Assembly: GCF_003063335.1 (NCBI RefSeq)
Contig: NZ_NERX01000001.1
Coordinates: forward strand, 744,001-808,000
Source of the DNA: Limnohabitans sp. MMS-10A-192
GTDB lineage: Bacteria; Pseudomonadota; Gammaproteobacteria; Burkholderiales; Burkholderiaceae_C
Direction: 5' to 3'
Length of the DNA: 64,000 bases
Shown: piece by piece, positions 1 through 8,061 of the stretch
Layout of the letters: every line of letters begins with the position of its first letter
Position numbering within the stretch: position 1 is the stretch's first letter
The notes under the pieces: model-generated
The model's input: the letters and a program-made list of their open reading frames with translations, nothing else
Told to the model about the DNA's origin: nothing
The model's database searches: none
Translations under genes and position numbers: made by a program

Positions 1-1402
1 CGCCCAAGGCCTTGCGGCGCTCGTGCAGGTATTTCATTTCTGGGGTGTCGTCTGCGGGCTTGTAGAACGGGATCTTGGCCAGCTCGCTGTCGGGCACCGG
101 AATGTTGAAGCGGTCGCGGAAGGCTTTGATGTCCTCGTCCGACAGCTTTTTGGTTTGGTGCACGTTGTTCTTGCCCTCGCCCGCTTTGCCCATGCCAAAA
201 CCCTTGACGGTCTTGATCAGCAGCACGGTGGGCTGGCCTTTGTGGTTGACCGCTTTGTGGAATGCGGCATAGACTTTTTTGGAGTCGTGGCCACCACGGC
301 GCAGGTCGAAGATCTCTTCGTCAGACATCTTGGACACCATCTCCAGGGTGCGCGGATCGCGGCCAAAGAAATGTTTGCGCACATAAGCGCCGTCGTTGGC
401 TTTCATGGCTTGGTAATCGCCGTCCAGCGTTTCCATCATGATCTTCTTGAGCGCGCCTTCTTTGTCGCGGGCCAACAGGGGGTCCCAACCGGAGCCCCAC
501 AGCAGCTTGATGACGTTCCAGCCGGAGCCACGGAACTCGCCTTCGAGCTCTTGAATGATCTTGCCGTTGCCGCGCACCGGGCCATCCAGACGCTGCAAGT
601 TGCAGTTGACCACGAAGACCAGGTTGTCCAGGTTCTCACGGGCAGCCAAGCCGATGGCACCCAAGGATTCGACTTCGTCCATCTCGCCGTCACCACAGAA
701 CACCCAGACCTTGCGGTTTTCGGTGTTGGCAATGCCACGGGCGTGCAGGTATTTCAAAAAGCGGGCTTGGTAGATCGCCATCAGTGGGCCCAAGCCCATC
801 GACACCGTGGGGAACTGCCAGAACTCGGGCATCAGCTTGGGGTGTGGGTAGCTCGACAGGCCTTTGCCGTCCACCTCTTGGCGGAAGTTGAGCAATTGCT
901 CTTCGGTCAGGCGGCCTTCCAAGTAGGCGCGGGCATACACGCCGGGCGACACGTGGCCCTGGATGTAGAGGCAGTCGCCGCCGTGGTTTTCACTCTCGGC
1001 GTGCCAAAAGTGGTTGAAGCCAGCGCCAAACAAGCTGGCCAAAGACGCGAAGGAGCCAATGTGGCCACCCAAATCGCCGCCGTCAGCGGGGTTGTGGCGG
1101 TTGGCCTTGACGACCATGGCCATGGCGTTCCAGCGCATGTAGGCGCGCAGGCGCTCTTCGATTTCGAGGTTGCCAGGAGCGCGCTCTTCTTCCTGCGGCT
1201 CGATGGTGTTGACGTAGCCCGTGGTGGCGGAAAACGGCATGTCGATGCTGTTTTCGCGGGCATGTTCAAGGAGTTGCTCAATCAGAAAGTGGGCACGTTC
1301 GCCACCTTCTTTTTCAATCACGGCGGACAGTGCGTCCATCCATTCACGGGTCTCTTGCGAATCCAGATCGGGCTTCGGCTGATGTGGGTTGGCCGCTGTC
1401 AT
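1..1402 (-). CDS. aceE: Pyruvate dehydrogenase E1 component, homodimeric type (3' end cut by window edge)
   Basis: E1 subunit of the pyruvate dehydrogenase complex, which decarboxylates pyruvate on thiamine diphosphate and passes the acetyl group to E2 lipoate. About 467 N-terminal residues are visible of the roughly 890 usual for the family; the rest lies before base 1. Translating from the ATG at 1400-1402 gives a typical AceE N-terminus (MTAANPHQPKPDLDSQETRE), the DGGDLGGHIGSFASLA stretch, and the ThDP/Mg motif CGDGEMDEVESLGA around residue 234. A good ribosome site (AGGAGA) lies just before the start. The gene diverges from a sensor kinase across about 170 bp. The E2 and E3 genes are expected beyond the left edge (inference). 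Confidence 0.97.
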   Translation of the reverse strand, partial: MTAANPHQPKPDLDSQETREWMDALSAVIEKEGGERAHFLIEQLLEHARENSIDMPFSATTGYVNTIEPQEEERAPGNLEIEERLRAYMRWNAMAMVVKANRHNPADGGDLGGHIGSFASLASLFGAGFNHFWHAESENHGGDCLYIQGHVSPGVYARAYLEGRLTEEQLLNFRQEVDGKGLSSYPHPKLMPEFWQFPTVSMGLGPLMAIYQARFLKYLHARGIANTENRKVWVFCGDGEMDEVESLGAIGLAARENLDNLVFVVNCNLQRLDGPVRGNGKIIQELEGEFRGSGWNVIKLLWGSGWDPLLARDKEGALKKIMMETLDGDYQAMKANDGAYVRKHFFGRDPRTLEMVSKMSDEEIFDLRRGGHDSKKVYAAFHKAVNHKGQPTVLLIKTVKGFGMGKAGEGKNNVHQTKKLSDEDIKAFRDRFNIPVPDSELAKIPFYKPADDTPEMKYLHERRKALG

Positions 1403-1574
1403 GCGTGTCTCCTGTTTGTTGTCGATGAAATGATGCCCGTAAGTTTCTCATAATTTTTCAAATATTTCAAATGGTGCCGGATGATTTCTTATTGTGAAAT
1501 TTTGAGAGAATTTTCCGTGTCGGCACAGCCGTTTTACGGGTAGGTACGCAAGGGTTGTCACCTAAACTTAGCCC

Positions 1575-4106
1575 ATGGAATTGAACAAAGCTGCATCGGT
1601 GGTCAAAAAGGTAGGTCCCTGGGCATGGTGGCGCTCATGGTGGGTGCAGCAATCACCCAATAGGCAAGATCGGTTTGCCAATTTGGCGCCGGTTGCCGCC
1701 GTTTTATTGTTCTTGGCAGCCATCGCCAGTGCGTTTTGGTACTTGCGCATCGAAGAAGTCGAGCGTGAGCAAGAAGCGATCAAACGTGATGTGGAATACG
1801 CACAGCAGAGACTGCGACTGCGACTGATCGAGCGCCAGGAACAGGTGATGCGCTTGGCACGCGATGTGTCCAACCGCGAAGTCAGACCCGATCAATTCAT
1901 GTCGCGCGCCGAAGCCCTGGTGCAGCAATACCCCGAATACCAATCTTTGTCCTGGATCGATGACCGCCGTCGGATCATTGCCCACCAAAGCATCTCCAGT
2001 TTGCTGCCCACACAGCATTTGAAAACAGGCAGTGTTCTGAAAGTCGGTGAGACAGAGGCCCACTTCAGCTTGGCACGTGATTTGATGCAACCGATCTACG
2101 GTCGCGTCGACGCGGATGAGGACAAAGACAACAACAACGAGGTGCTGCAACTGCACTCGCCCTTGAGCGACGATCAAGGCCGATTCAGTGGCGTCATCCT
2201 GGCCGAATACACCATGGAAGGCTTGCTTCGTTACGGCATTCCCACCGAGGTTCTGGCGAAATACGCCGTTGCCTTACAAGACAGCACAGGGCAATTGCTG
2301 GCAGGACAAACCATTCCCAAACGTATTCATTTGCTCAACTTGCTGCCAGGCACCCAGCGCTTGGACAACGACTACGAAATCCCTGTGCCCCCGGTGGGCA
2401 ACGATCTGATCTTGCGCGCACAAGCCTGGCGAACTTCGCAGGGTTTGGTGGGAAGTGGTTTGTTTTGGCTGGTGAGCGTACTCAGCGTCATGACCGCCTG
2501 GATGCTGATCGGCAATTGGCGGCATACCCGCAGACGACTGCAAGCACAAAAGGCACTGGTTGCAGAAACCAGTTTTCGCAGGGCCATGGAGAACTCCATG
2601 GTCACAGGCATGCGTGCACTGGATTTGCGTGGACGCATCACTTACGTCAATCCCGCTTTTTGCCAGATGACCGGCTGGAGCGAGGCGGAATTGGTGGGGG
2701 CAGAAGCGCCCTTCCCTTACTGGCCAGACCAGGACCGGGAACTGCTGATGAAGCGCTTGGAGGAGGAAATCAGCGGACAACATTCATCCGCAGGCTTTCA
2801 GGTGCGGGTCAAGCGCAAAAGCGGCAAGTTGTTTGATGCGCGAATGTACGTCTCGCCCCTGATCGATGCGACGGGCAAGCAAACGGGCTGGATGACGTCG
2901 ATGACCGACATCACCGAGCCCAACCGCATTCGCGAGCAGTTGGCCAGTTCGCACGAGCGTTTCACCATCGTGCTCGAAGCGCTGGACGCCTCTGTATCGG
3001 TTGCGCCCTTGGGCAGCGAAGAGCTGCTGTTTGCCAACAAGCTCTACCGCCTGTGGTTCGGACAAAACACAGAGGGGCATTTGCGCTTGGTGCAACAAGC
3101 GGGTGCCTACAGTGGCGAAAAAGCCTCCGACGATGTGGACGATCTCGCAGGACTGCCGATCGACAGTTTGACCGTGGCCTCGTCGGAAAATGCCGAAATC
3201 TTTGTCGCCGAGCTTGGCAAGTGGCTGGAAGTGCGTTCGCGCTACATCAACTGGGCCGATGGGCGCTTGGCGCAGATGGTGATTGCCAGCGACATCACGC
3301 CACGCCGACAGGCAGAAGAGCTGGCCGCCCAGCAGGCCGAGCGCGCACAAACCGCCAGCCGCCTGATCACCATGGGCGAGATGGCCTCCAGCGTGGCCCA
3401 CGAGCTGAACCAACCCCTGACCGCCATCAGCAATTACTGCAGCGGCATGATTTCGCGCATCAAGAGCCAACAGGCCGAGGAAAAAGACCTGCTCTGGGCA
3501 CTGGACAAGACCGCGCACCAAGCCCAGCGCGCGGGCCAAATCATTTTGCGCATCCGCAGTTTTGTGAAACGCAGCGAACCCAACCGCGCCTTGTCGGACG
3601 TGAGCGCCATGGTCAACGAGTCGTTGGAACTGGCCGAAATTGAACTGCGCCGCCGCCATGTGCGTCTGAGCCATTACGTGGCCGCCCGCTTGCCGCAGCT
3701 GATGGTGGACCCGATTCTGATTGAGCAGGTCCTGATCAACCTGATGAAAAACGCGGCCGAGTCGATTGACAACGCCAACCGGCCAGCGGACAAGCGCCAT
3801 GTGGAATTGAAAGTGGTGCCCACCATGGTGGACGAGAAACCGGTGGTCGAGTTTTCTGTCACCGACAGCGGGCAAGGCCTGCCACCCGAGGCCATCGATC
3901 GCGTCTATGAAGCCTTCTTCTCAACCAAGGTCGAAGGCATGGGCATTGGCCTGAATTTGTGCCGCAGCATCATCGAGTCTCACCAGGGCAGGATCGTGGC
4001 CGAGAACCTCTACAATGCCGACGAGGTTACCGGCTGCCGGTTCTCCTTCTGGATTCCGGTCGACACCACGTTGACCACACAACAAGCCACTGGGGTAAAT
4101 GAATGA
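1575..4106 (+). CDS. Membrane PAS-domain sensor histidine kinase (FixL/DctB-like hybrid architecture)
   Basis: Inner-membrane histidine kinase of 843 residues. One membrane helix lies at about 37-57 and a second at about 292-313, enclosing a periplasmic sensor region. Two cytoplasmic PAS-type segments follow (about 335-450 and 455-570; the first has the MENSMVTGMRALDLRGRITY opening). The dimerisation/phosphoacceptor box SSVAHELNQPLTAISNY has the histidine at residue 609. The ATPase domain has the N-box LINLMKNAAESI and the G-boxes DSGQGLPPE and GMGIGLNLCRSI. It overlaps the next gene, a FixJ-type regulator, by 4 bp (ATGA), so the two form a cognate pair. The signal sensed is unknown. The ribosome site before the chosen ATG is weak, so a slightly later start is possible. 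Confidence 0.9.
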   Translation: MELNKAASVVKKVGPWAWWRSWWVQQSPNRQDRFANLAPVAAVLLFLAAIASAFWYLRIEEVEREQEAIKRDVEYAQQRLRLRLIERQEQVMRLARDVSNREVRPDQFMSRAEALVQQYPEYQSLSWIDDRRRIIAHQSISSLLPTQHLKTGSVLKVGETEAHFSLARDLMQPIYGRVDADEDKDNNNEVLQLHSPLSDDQGRFSGVILAEYTMEGLLRYGIPTEVLAKYAVALQDSTGQLLAGQTIPKRIHLLNLLPGTQRLDNDYEIPVPPVGNDLILRAQAWRTSQGLVGSGLFWLVSVLSVMTAWMLIGNWRHTRRRLQAQKALVAETSFRRAMENSMVTGMRALDLRGRITYVNPAFCQMTGWSEAELVGAEAPFPYWPDQDRELLMKRLEEEISGQHSSAGFQVRVKRKSGKLFDARMYVSPLIDATGKQTGWMTSMTDITEPNRIREQLASSHERFTIVLEALDASVSVAPLGSEELLFANKLYRLWFGQNTEGHLRLVQQAGAYSGEKASDDVDDLAGLPIDSLTVASSENAEIFVAELGKWLEVRSRYINWADGRLAQMVIASDITPRRQAEELAAQQAERAQTASRLITMGEMASSVAHELNQPLTAISNYCSGMISRIKSQQAEEKDLLWALDKTAHQAQRAGQIILRIRSFVKRSEPNRALSDVSAMVNESLELAEIELRRRHVRLSHYVAARLPQLMVDPILIEQVLINLMKNAAESIDNANRPADKRHVELKVVPTMVDEKPVVEFSVTDSGQGLPPEAIDRVYEAFFSTKVEGMGIGLNLCRSIIESHQGRIVAENLYNADEVTGCRFSFWIPVDTTLTTQQATGVNE

Positions 4107-4729
4107 GTTTGATTCCGAAAAAAGGCACCGTTTATGTCGTGGACGACGACGAGGCCGTGCGTGACTCGCTGCAGTGGTTGCTCGAAGGTAAAGACTACCG
4201 CGTTCGCTGCTTTGACAGTGCCGAGTCCTTCATCAGCCGTTACGACCCCCGTGAAGTGGCTTGCCTGATTGCCGACATCCGCATGGGCGGCATGACCGGA
4301 CTGGAACTCCAAGACCGCCTGATCGAGCGCAGATCTCCTTTGCCCATCGTGTTCATCACGGGCCATGGCGACGTGCCCATGGCTGTGAACACCATGAAAA
4401 AAGGCGCGATGGACTTCATCCAGAAGCCCTTCAAGGAAGAAGAATTGGTCAGCCTGGTCGAACGCATGCTCGACGAGGCCCGCGAAGCCTTTGCCGGTCA
4501 CCAGCAAGCGGCCAGCCGCGACGCCCTGCTGTCCAAGCTGACCGGCCGCGAAGCCCAGGTGCTTGAACGCATCGTGGCCGGACGACTGAACAAGCAGATC
4601 GCCGACGACTTGGGCATCAGCATCAAGACCGTGGAAGCGCACCGCGCCAACATCATGGAAAAGCTCAACGCCAACACTGTGGCCGATTTGCTCAAGATTG
4701 CCCTGGGACAAAACGCGCCCAAGGCCTGA
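4103..4729 (+). CDS. FixJ-family response regulator with LuxR-type HTH
   Basis: Two-component transcription regulator of 208 residues, partner of the upstream kinase. The receiver domain spans about residues 8-125: acidic pocket [12 protein letters not shown], phosphoacceptor D58 in [15 protein letters not shown], and the conserved lysine in [12 protein letters not shown] LuxR/FixJ helix-turn-helix fills the C-terminus ([20 protein letters not shown], then [15 protein letters not shown]). Start ATG overlaps the kinase stop by 4 bp, implying coupled translation. A strong hairpin terminator follows at 4746-4772. Target genes cannot be read from the sequence; aceE and folD flank the pair. Confidence 0.95.
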   Translation: MSLIPKKGTVYVVDDDEAVRDSLQWLLEGKDYRVRCFDSAESFISRYDPREVACLIADIRMGGMTGLELQDRLIERRSPLPIVFITGHGDVPMAVNTMKKGAMDFIQKPFKEEELVSLVERMLDEAREAFAGHQQAASRDALLSKLTGREAQVLERIVAGRLNKQIADDLGISIKTVEAHRANIMEKLNANTVADLLKIALGQNAPKA

Positions 4730-4745
4730 TCCACAAGCCCTCTCC

Positions 4746-4772
4746 AAAACGCCCGCACCCGTCGGGCGTTTT
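4746..4772 (+). terminator. Rho-independent terminator of the kinase/regulator operon
   Basis: Perfect inverted repeat AAAACGCCCG and CGGGCGTTTT around a short CACCCGT loop, 17 bp after the response regulator stop codon and before folD. The T-rich right arm completes an intrinsic terminator for plus-strand transcription. Confidence 0.85.
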
Positions 4773-4805
4773 GCATTTATCACCGACCTTTTCGAGTTTT
4801 CACAC

Positions 4806-5657
4806 ATGACCGCCCAACTGATCGATGGCAACGCCCTGTCCAAACAACTGCGCTCCGAAGTCGCCACCCGTGCTCAAGCCCTGAAAGCCAAAGGCGTCAC
4901 GCCGGGGCTGGCCGTGGTGCTGGTGGGCGACAACCAAGCCAGTCAGGTTTATGTGCGCAACAAGGTCAAAGCTTGCGAAGACGCAGGCTTGCACTCGGTG
5001 CTGGAGAAATACGAGGCCAGCATGACCGAAGCCGACTTGCTGGCCCGCGTGGAAGCGCTCAACAACGACCCCAGCATCCACGGCATCCTGGTACAGCTGC
5101 CCTTGCCTGCGCACATCGACGCGCAAAAAGTGATCGAAGCCATCAGCCCGGCCAAAGACGTGGACGGTTTCCACATCGCCAGCGCTGGTGCGCTCATGAC
5201 CGGCATGCCCGGTTTCTGGCCCTGCACGCCTTATGGCTGCATGAAGATGCTCGAAAGCATCAACTACGACCTCAAAGGCAAACACGCCGTGGTGATTGGC
5301 CGCAGCAACATCGTGGGCAAGCCCATGGCGCTGATGCTCTTGCAAAAGAACGCCACCGTGACCATTTGCCACAGCGGCACCAAAGACCTCAAGGCCATGA
5401 CGCTGCAGGCCGACGTGATCGTGGCCGCCGTGGGCAAACGCAATGTGCTCACGGCCGACATGGTCAAGCCCGGCGCTGTGGTGCTGGACGTGGGCATGAA
5501 CCGCAACGACGAAGGCAAGCTGTGCGGCGACGTGGATTTTGAAGGCGTCAAACAAGTCGCCAGCCACATCACCCCCGTGCCCGGCGGCGTCGGCCCCATG
5601 ACCATCACCATGCTGCTGGTCAACACCCTTGAAGCCGCCGAACGCGCCTCCAATTAA
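4806..5657 (+). CDS. folD: Bifunctional methylenetetrahydrofolate dehydrogenase / methenyltetrahydrofolate cyclohydrolase
   Basis: Cytosolic one-carbon enzyme of 283 residues, the usual FolD length, interconverting 5,10-methylene-, methenyl- and 10-formyl-tetrahydrofolate with NADP. Visible signatures are [17 protein letters not shown] (catalytic Lys region), [36 protein letters not shown] (Rossmann nucleotide site) and the C-terminal [16 protein letters not shown] start at the ATG giving [16 protein letters not shown] longer in-frame extension back to 4698 runs through the preceding terminator and is rejected. The gene is bounded by that terminator upstream and a palindromic repeat patch downstream, so it is probably transcribed alone or with prlC. 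Confidence 0.97.
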   Translation: MTAQLIDGNALSKQLRSEVATRAQALKAKGVTPGLAVVLVGDNQASQVYVRNKVKACEDAGLHSVLEKYEASMTEADLLARVEALNNDPSIHGILVQLPLPAHIDAQKVIEAISPAKDVDGFHIASAGALMTGMPGFWPCTPYGCMKMLESINYDLKGKHAVVIGRSNIVGKPMALMLLQKNATVTICHSGTKDLKAMTLQADVIVAAVGKRNVLTADMVKPGAVVLDVGMNRNDEGKLCGDVDFEGVKQVASHITPVPGGVGPMTITMLLVNTLEAAERASN

Positions 5658-5679
5658 TCCACAAGGCACCCAAAGCCCC

Positions 5680-5757
5680 AAATGAATCGACCCGGGCCCC
5701 AAATGTGTCACCCCGGGCCCAAAATCTGTCACCCCGGGCTTGACCCGGGGTCTATCC
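5680..5757. repeat. REP-like palindromic repeat patch between folD and prlC
   Basis: Three successive related units, each containing GTCACCCCGGGC or a near variant (TCGACCCGGGCCCC, TGTCACCCCGGGCCC, TGTCACCCCGGGCTTGA). The last is a full palindrome, ACCCCGGG CTTG ACCCGGGGT. Same family as the elements near 14.3, 20.2 and 21.5 kb. Confidence 0.8.
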
Positions 5758-5797
5758 CCGCCAGACCCCTGCCCTTGACCCACAAGACCCAAAAGCC

Positions 5798-7837
5798 ATG
5801 ACCAATCCCCTGCTCGACACCTCCGGCCTGCCCTTGTTTGACCGCATTGCCCCGGAACACGTGGCACCCGCCATGGACGAACTGCTGGCGGCCGCCAACA
5901 AGGCCCTCGAGACGGTCACCGCTGCAGATTTCCCGGCGCAATGGGTCGAGATCGCCAAGGTGCTGGACGTCAGCACAGAGCGCTTGGGGCTGGCTTGGGG
6001 CGCAGTCAGCCACCTCAACAGCGTGGCCGACACCCCCGAGCTGCGCGCCGCCTACAACGCGGCACTGCCCCTGGTCACCGAATTTTGGACACGCCTGGGC
6101 AGCGACGAGCGCCTGTACGCCAAGTACAAAGCCATCGACACCGCCCGCCTGAACGCTGAACAAAAGCAAGCCCACCAAAACGCCTTGCGCGCCTTTGTGC
6201 TGGGCGGTGCCGAGCTGCAAGGCGAGGCCAAAGTGCGTTACGCCGCCATTCAGGAGCGCCTGGCCGAGTTGACCCAGAAGTTCAGCGAAAACACGCTGGA
6301 CGCGACCGACAACTTTTCCTTGTATGTGAGCGAAGACCGTCTGGCGGGCGTGCCCGCTGACGTGGTGCAAGCCACCCGCGCCTCCGCCCAAAAAGAAGGC
6401 CAGGACGGCTGCCGACTGAGCCTGAAGATGCCGGTGTACCTGCCGGTGATGCAATTTGCCCATGACGCGGCGCTGCGCGAGCAACTGTACAAAGCCCACG
6501 TCACCCGCGCATCGGACCAGGCACCTGAAGACAGCCGCCAGTTCGACAACACCGCCTTGATGCAGGAGATCCTCGTCTTGCGCCAAGAAGAGTCCCGCCT
6601 GCTGGGGTACGACAACTACGCGCAGGTCTCGGTGGTGCCCAAGATGGCCGAATCGCCCGAAAAAGTGATCGGCTTTTTGCGCGACCTGGCCGTGCGTGCG
6701 CGCCCCTTTGCCGAAAAAGACCTGGCCGATTTGCGCGAGTTCGCCGCCCAAGAGTTGGGCCACACCGGCCCGCTGAACGCTTGGGATGTGCCCTACATCA
6801 GCGAAAAGCTCAAGGAAGCGCGCTACAGCTTCAGCGAACAGGACGTGAAGCAATACTTCACCGCGCCCAAGGTCTTGGCCGGTTTGTTCAAGATCATCGA
6901 AACCCTGTTCGAAGTCAGCATCCGCCCTGACCAAGCCCCGGTCTGGCACCCTGCGGTGCAGTTTTTCCGCATCGAACGCCAAGGCCAGCTGATCGGCCAG
7001 TTCTACCTGGACCAACCCGCACGCGGCGGCAAACGCGGCGGCGCCTGGATGGACGATGTGCGCGGCCGCTGGCAGCGCCCCGACACCGGCGTGCTGCAAA
7101 CACCGGTGGCGCACCTGGTGTGCAACTTCGCCGAAGGTGTCAACGGCCAGCCCGCGCTGCTCACGCATGACGACGTGATCACCCTCTTCCACGAGTTTGG
7201 CCATGGCCTGCACCACATGCTCACGCAAGTCAACGAGCGCGATGTTTCGGGCATCAGCGGCGTGGAGTGGGATGCGGTTGAGCTGCCCAGCCAGTTCATG
7301 GAAAACTTCTGCTGGGAATGGTCGGTGCTCAGCCACATGACCGCCCATGTCGAGACCGGCGCCGCCTTGCCGCGCGAACTGTTCGACAAAATGCTGGCCG
7401 CCAAGAATTTCCAAAGCGGTCTGCAAACCCTGCGCCAGATCGAGTTTTCGCTGTTCGACATGCTGGTGCACGCTGAGCACGACCCGTCACAGGACTTCAT
7501 GCCGCTCTTGCAAGAAGTGCGCGACGAAGTGGCCGTCATGCGTCCACCGGCGTTCAACCGCATGGTCCACACCTTCAGCCACATCTTTGCGGGCGGGTAT
7601 GCGGCCGGCTATTACAGCTACAAATGGGCCGAGGTGCTGAGCGCCGATGCCTACGCCGCCTTTGAAGAAGCCGCCGCTGCCGACGGCAGCCCCAGCCTGG
7701 ACACCGGCCGCCGCTACCGCCAAGCCATTTTGGAAGCCGGCGGCAGCCGTCCTGCGCTGGACTCGTTCAAAGCCTTCCGAGGCCGCGAGCCCAGCCTGGA
7801 TGCGCTGCTGCGGCACCAGGGCATGGTCAGCGCCTGA
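5798..7837 (+). CDS. prlC: Oligopeptidase A, M3 family zinc metallopeptidase
   Basis: Cytosolic thimet-type oligopeptidase of 679 residues, essentially the length of E. coli PrlC, degrading short peptides including cleaved signal peptides. The zinc site TLFHEFGHGLHHML (HExxH-type HEFGH) lies near residue 466, followed by the downstream glutamate region SGVEWDAVELPSQFMENFCW and the C-terminal FNRMVHTFSHIFAGGYAAGY, all diagnostic of M3A peptidases. No signal peptide is visible. Start ATG follows the palindromic repeat patch. A strong hairpin terminator follows the stop within a few bases. Confidence 0.96.
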   Translation: MTNPLLDTSGLPLFDRIAPEHVAPAMDELLAAANKALETVTAADFPAQWVEIAKVLDVSTERLGLAWGAVSHLNSVADTPELRAAYNAALPLVTEFWTRLGSDERLYAKYKAIDTARLNAEQKQAHQNALRAFVLGGAELQGEAKVRYAAIQERLAELTQKFSENTLDATDNFSLYVSEDRLAGVPADVVQATRASAQKEGQDGCRLSLKMPVYLPVMQFAHDAALREQLYKAHVTRASDQAPEDSRQFDNTALMQEILVLRQEESRLLGYDNYAQVSVVPKMAESPEKVIGFLRDLAVRARPFAEKDLADLREFAAQELGHTGPLNAWDVPYISEKLKEARYSFSEQDVKQYFTAPKVLAGLFKIIETLFEVSIRPDQAPVWHPAVQFFRIERQGQLIGQFYLDQPARGGKRGGAWMDDVRGRWQRPDTGVLQTPVAHLVCNFAEGVNGQPALLTHDDVITLFHEFGHGLHHMLTQVNERDVSGISGVEWDAVELPSQFMENFCWEWSVLSHMTAHVETGAALPRELFDKMLAAKNFQSGLQTLRQIEFSLFDMLVHAEHDPSQDFMPLLQEVRDEVAVMRPPAFNRMVHTFSHIFAGGYAAGYYSYKWAEVLSADAYAAFEEAAAADGSPSLDTGRRYRQAILEAGGSRPALDSFKAFRGREPSLDALLRHQGMVSA

Positions 7838-7840
7838 AAC

Positions 7841-7870
7841 AAAAAAGGGAGCTTGCAAGCTCCCTTTTTA
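7841..7870 (+). terminator. Intrinsic terminator after prlC
   Basis: Perfect palindrome AAAAAGGGAGC TTGCAA GCTCCCTTTTT directly after the prlC stop codon, with a T-run; symmetric enough to work on both strands. Confidence 0.9.
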
Positions 7871-7905
7871 TTTGGCAGCTGAAACCAAGCGACTGCCCAG
7901 AAACG

Positions 7906-7942
7906 AAAAAGCCCGGTAAATCTTTGATTTACCGGGCTTTTA
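7906..7942 (-). terminator. Intrinsic terminator after tRNA-Val (minus strand)
   Basis: Inverted repeat AAAAGCCCGGTAAATC and GATTTACCGGGCTTTT around TTT, lying just beyond the 3' end of tRNA-Val on the minus strand. It probably terminates the tRNA transcript and may also act from the other side. Confidence 0.85.
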
Positions 7943-7955
7943 AACCTACCAAATT

Positions 7956-8032
7956 TGGTAGGCGCGATTGGACTCGAACCAACGACCCCCACCATGTCAA
8001 GGTGGTGCTCTAACCAGCTGAGCTACGCGCCT
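7956..8032 (-). tRNA. tRNA-Val (anticodon GAC), CCA encoded
   Basis: Minus-strand 77-nt cloverleaf. The acceptor AGGCGCG pairs with CGCGCCT, the D-arm reads GCTCAGCTGGTTAGAGC, the anticodon stem CCACC/GGTGG holds the loop TTGACAT with anticodon GAC (reads GUC, valine), and the T-arm contains GGTTCGAGTCC. The 3' CCA is encoded. A hairpin terminator follows on the minus strand. Confidence 0.97.
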
Positions 8033-8061
8033 GTTGAAGCCTTGAATTATAGCAGTAAAAA

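Noticed and set aside
23..1453. 476-codon plus-strand open frame at the left edge
   Set aside because: It is antisense to aceE, whose minus-strand translation shows clear pyruvate dehydrogenase motifs and a good start.
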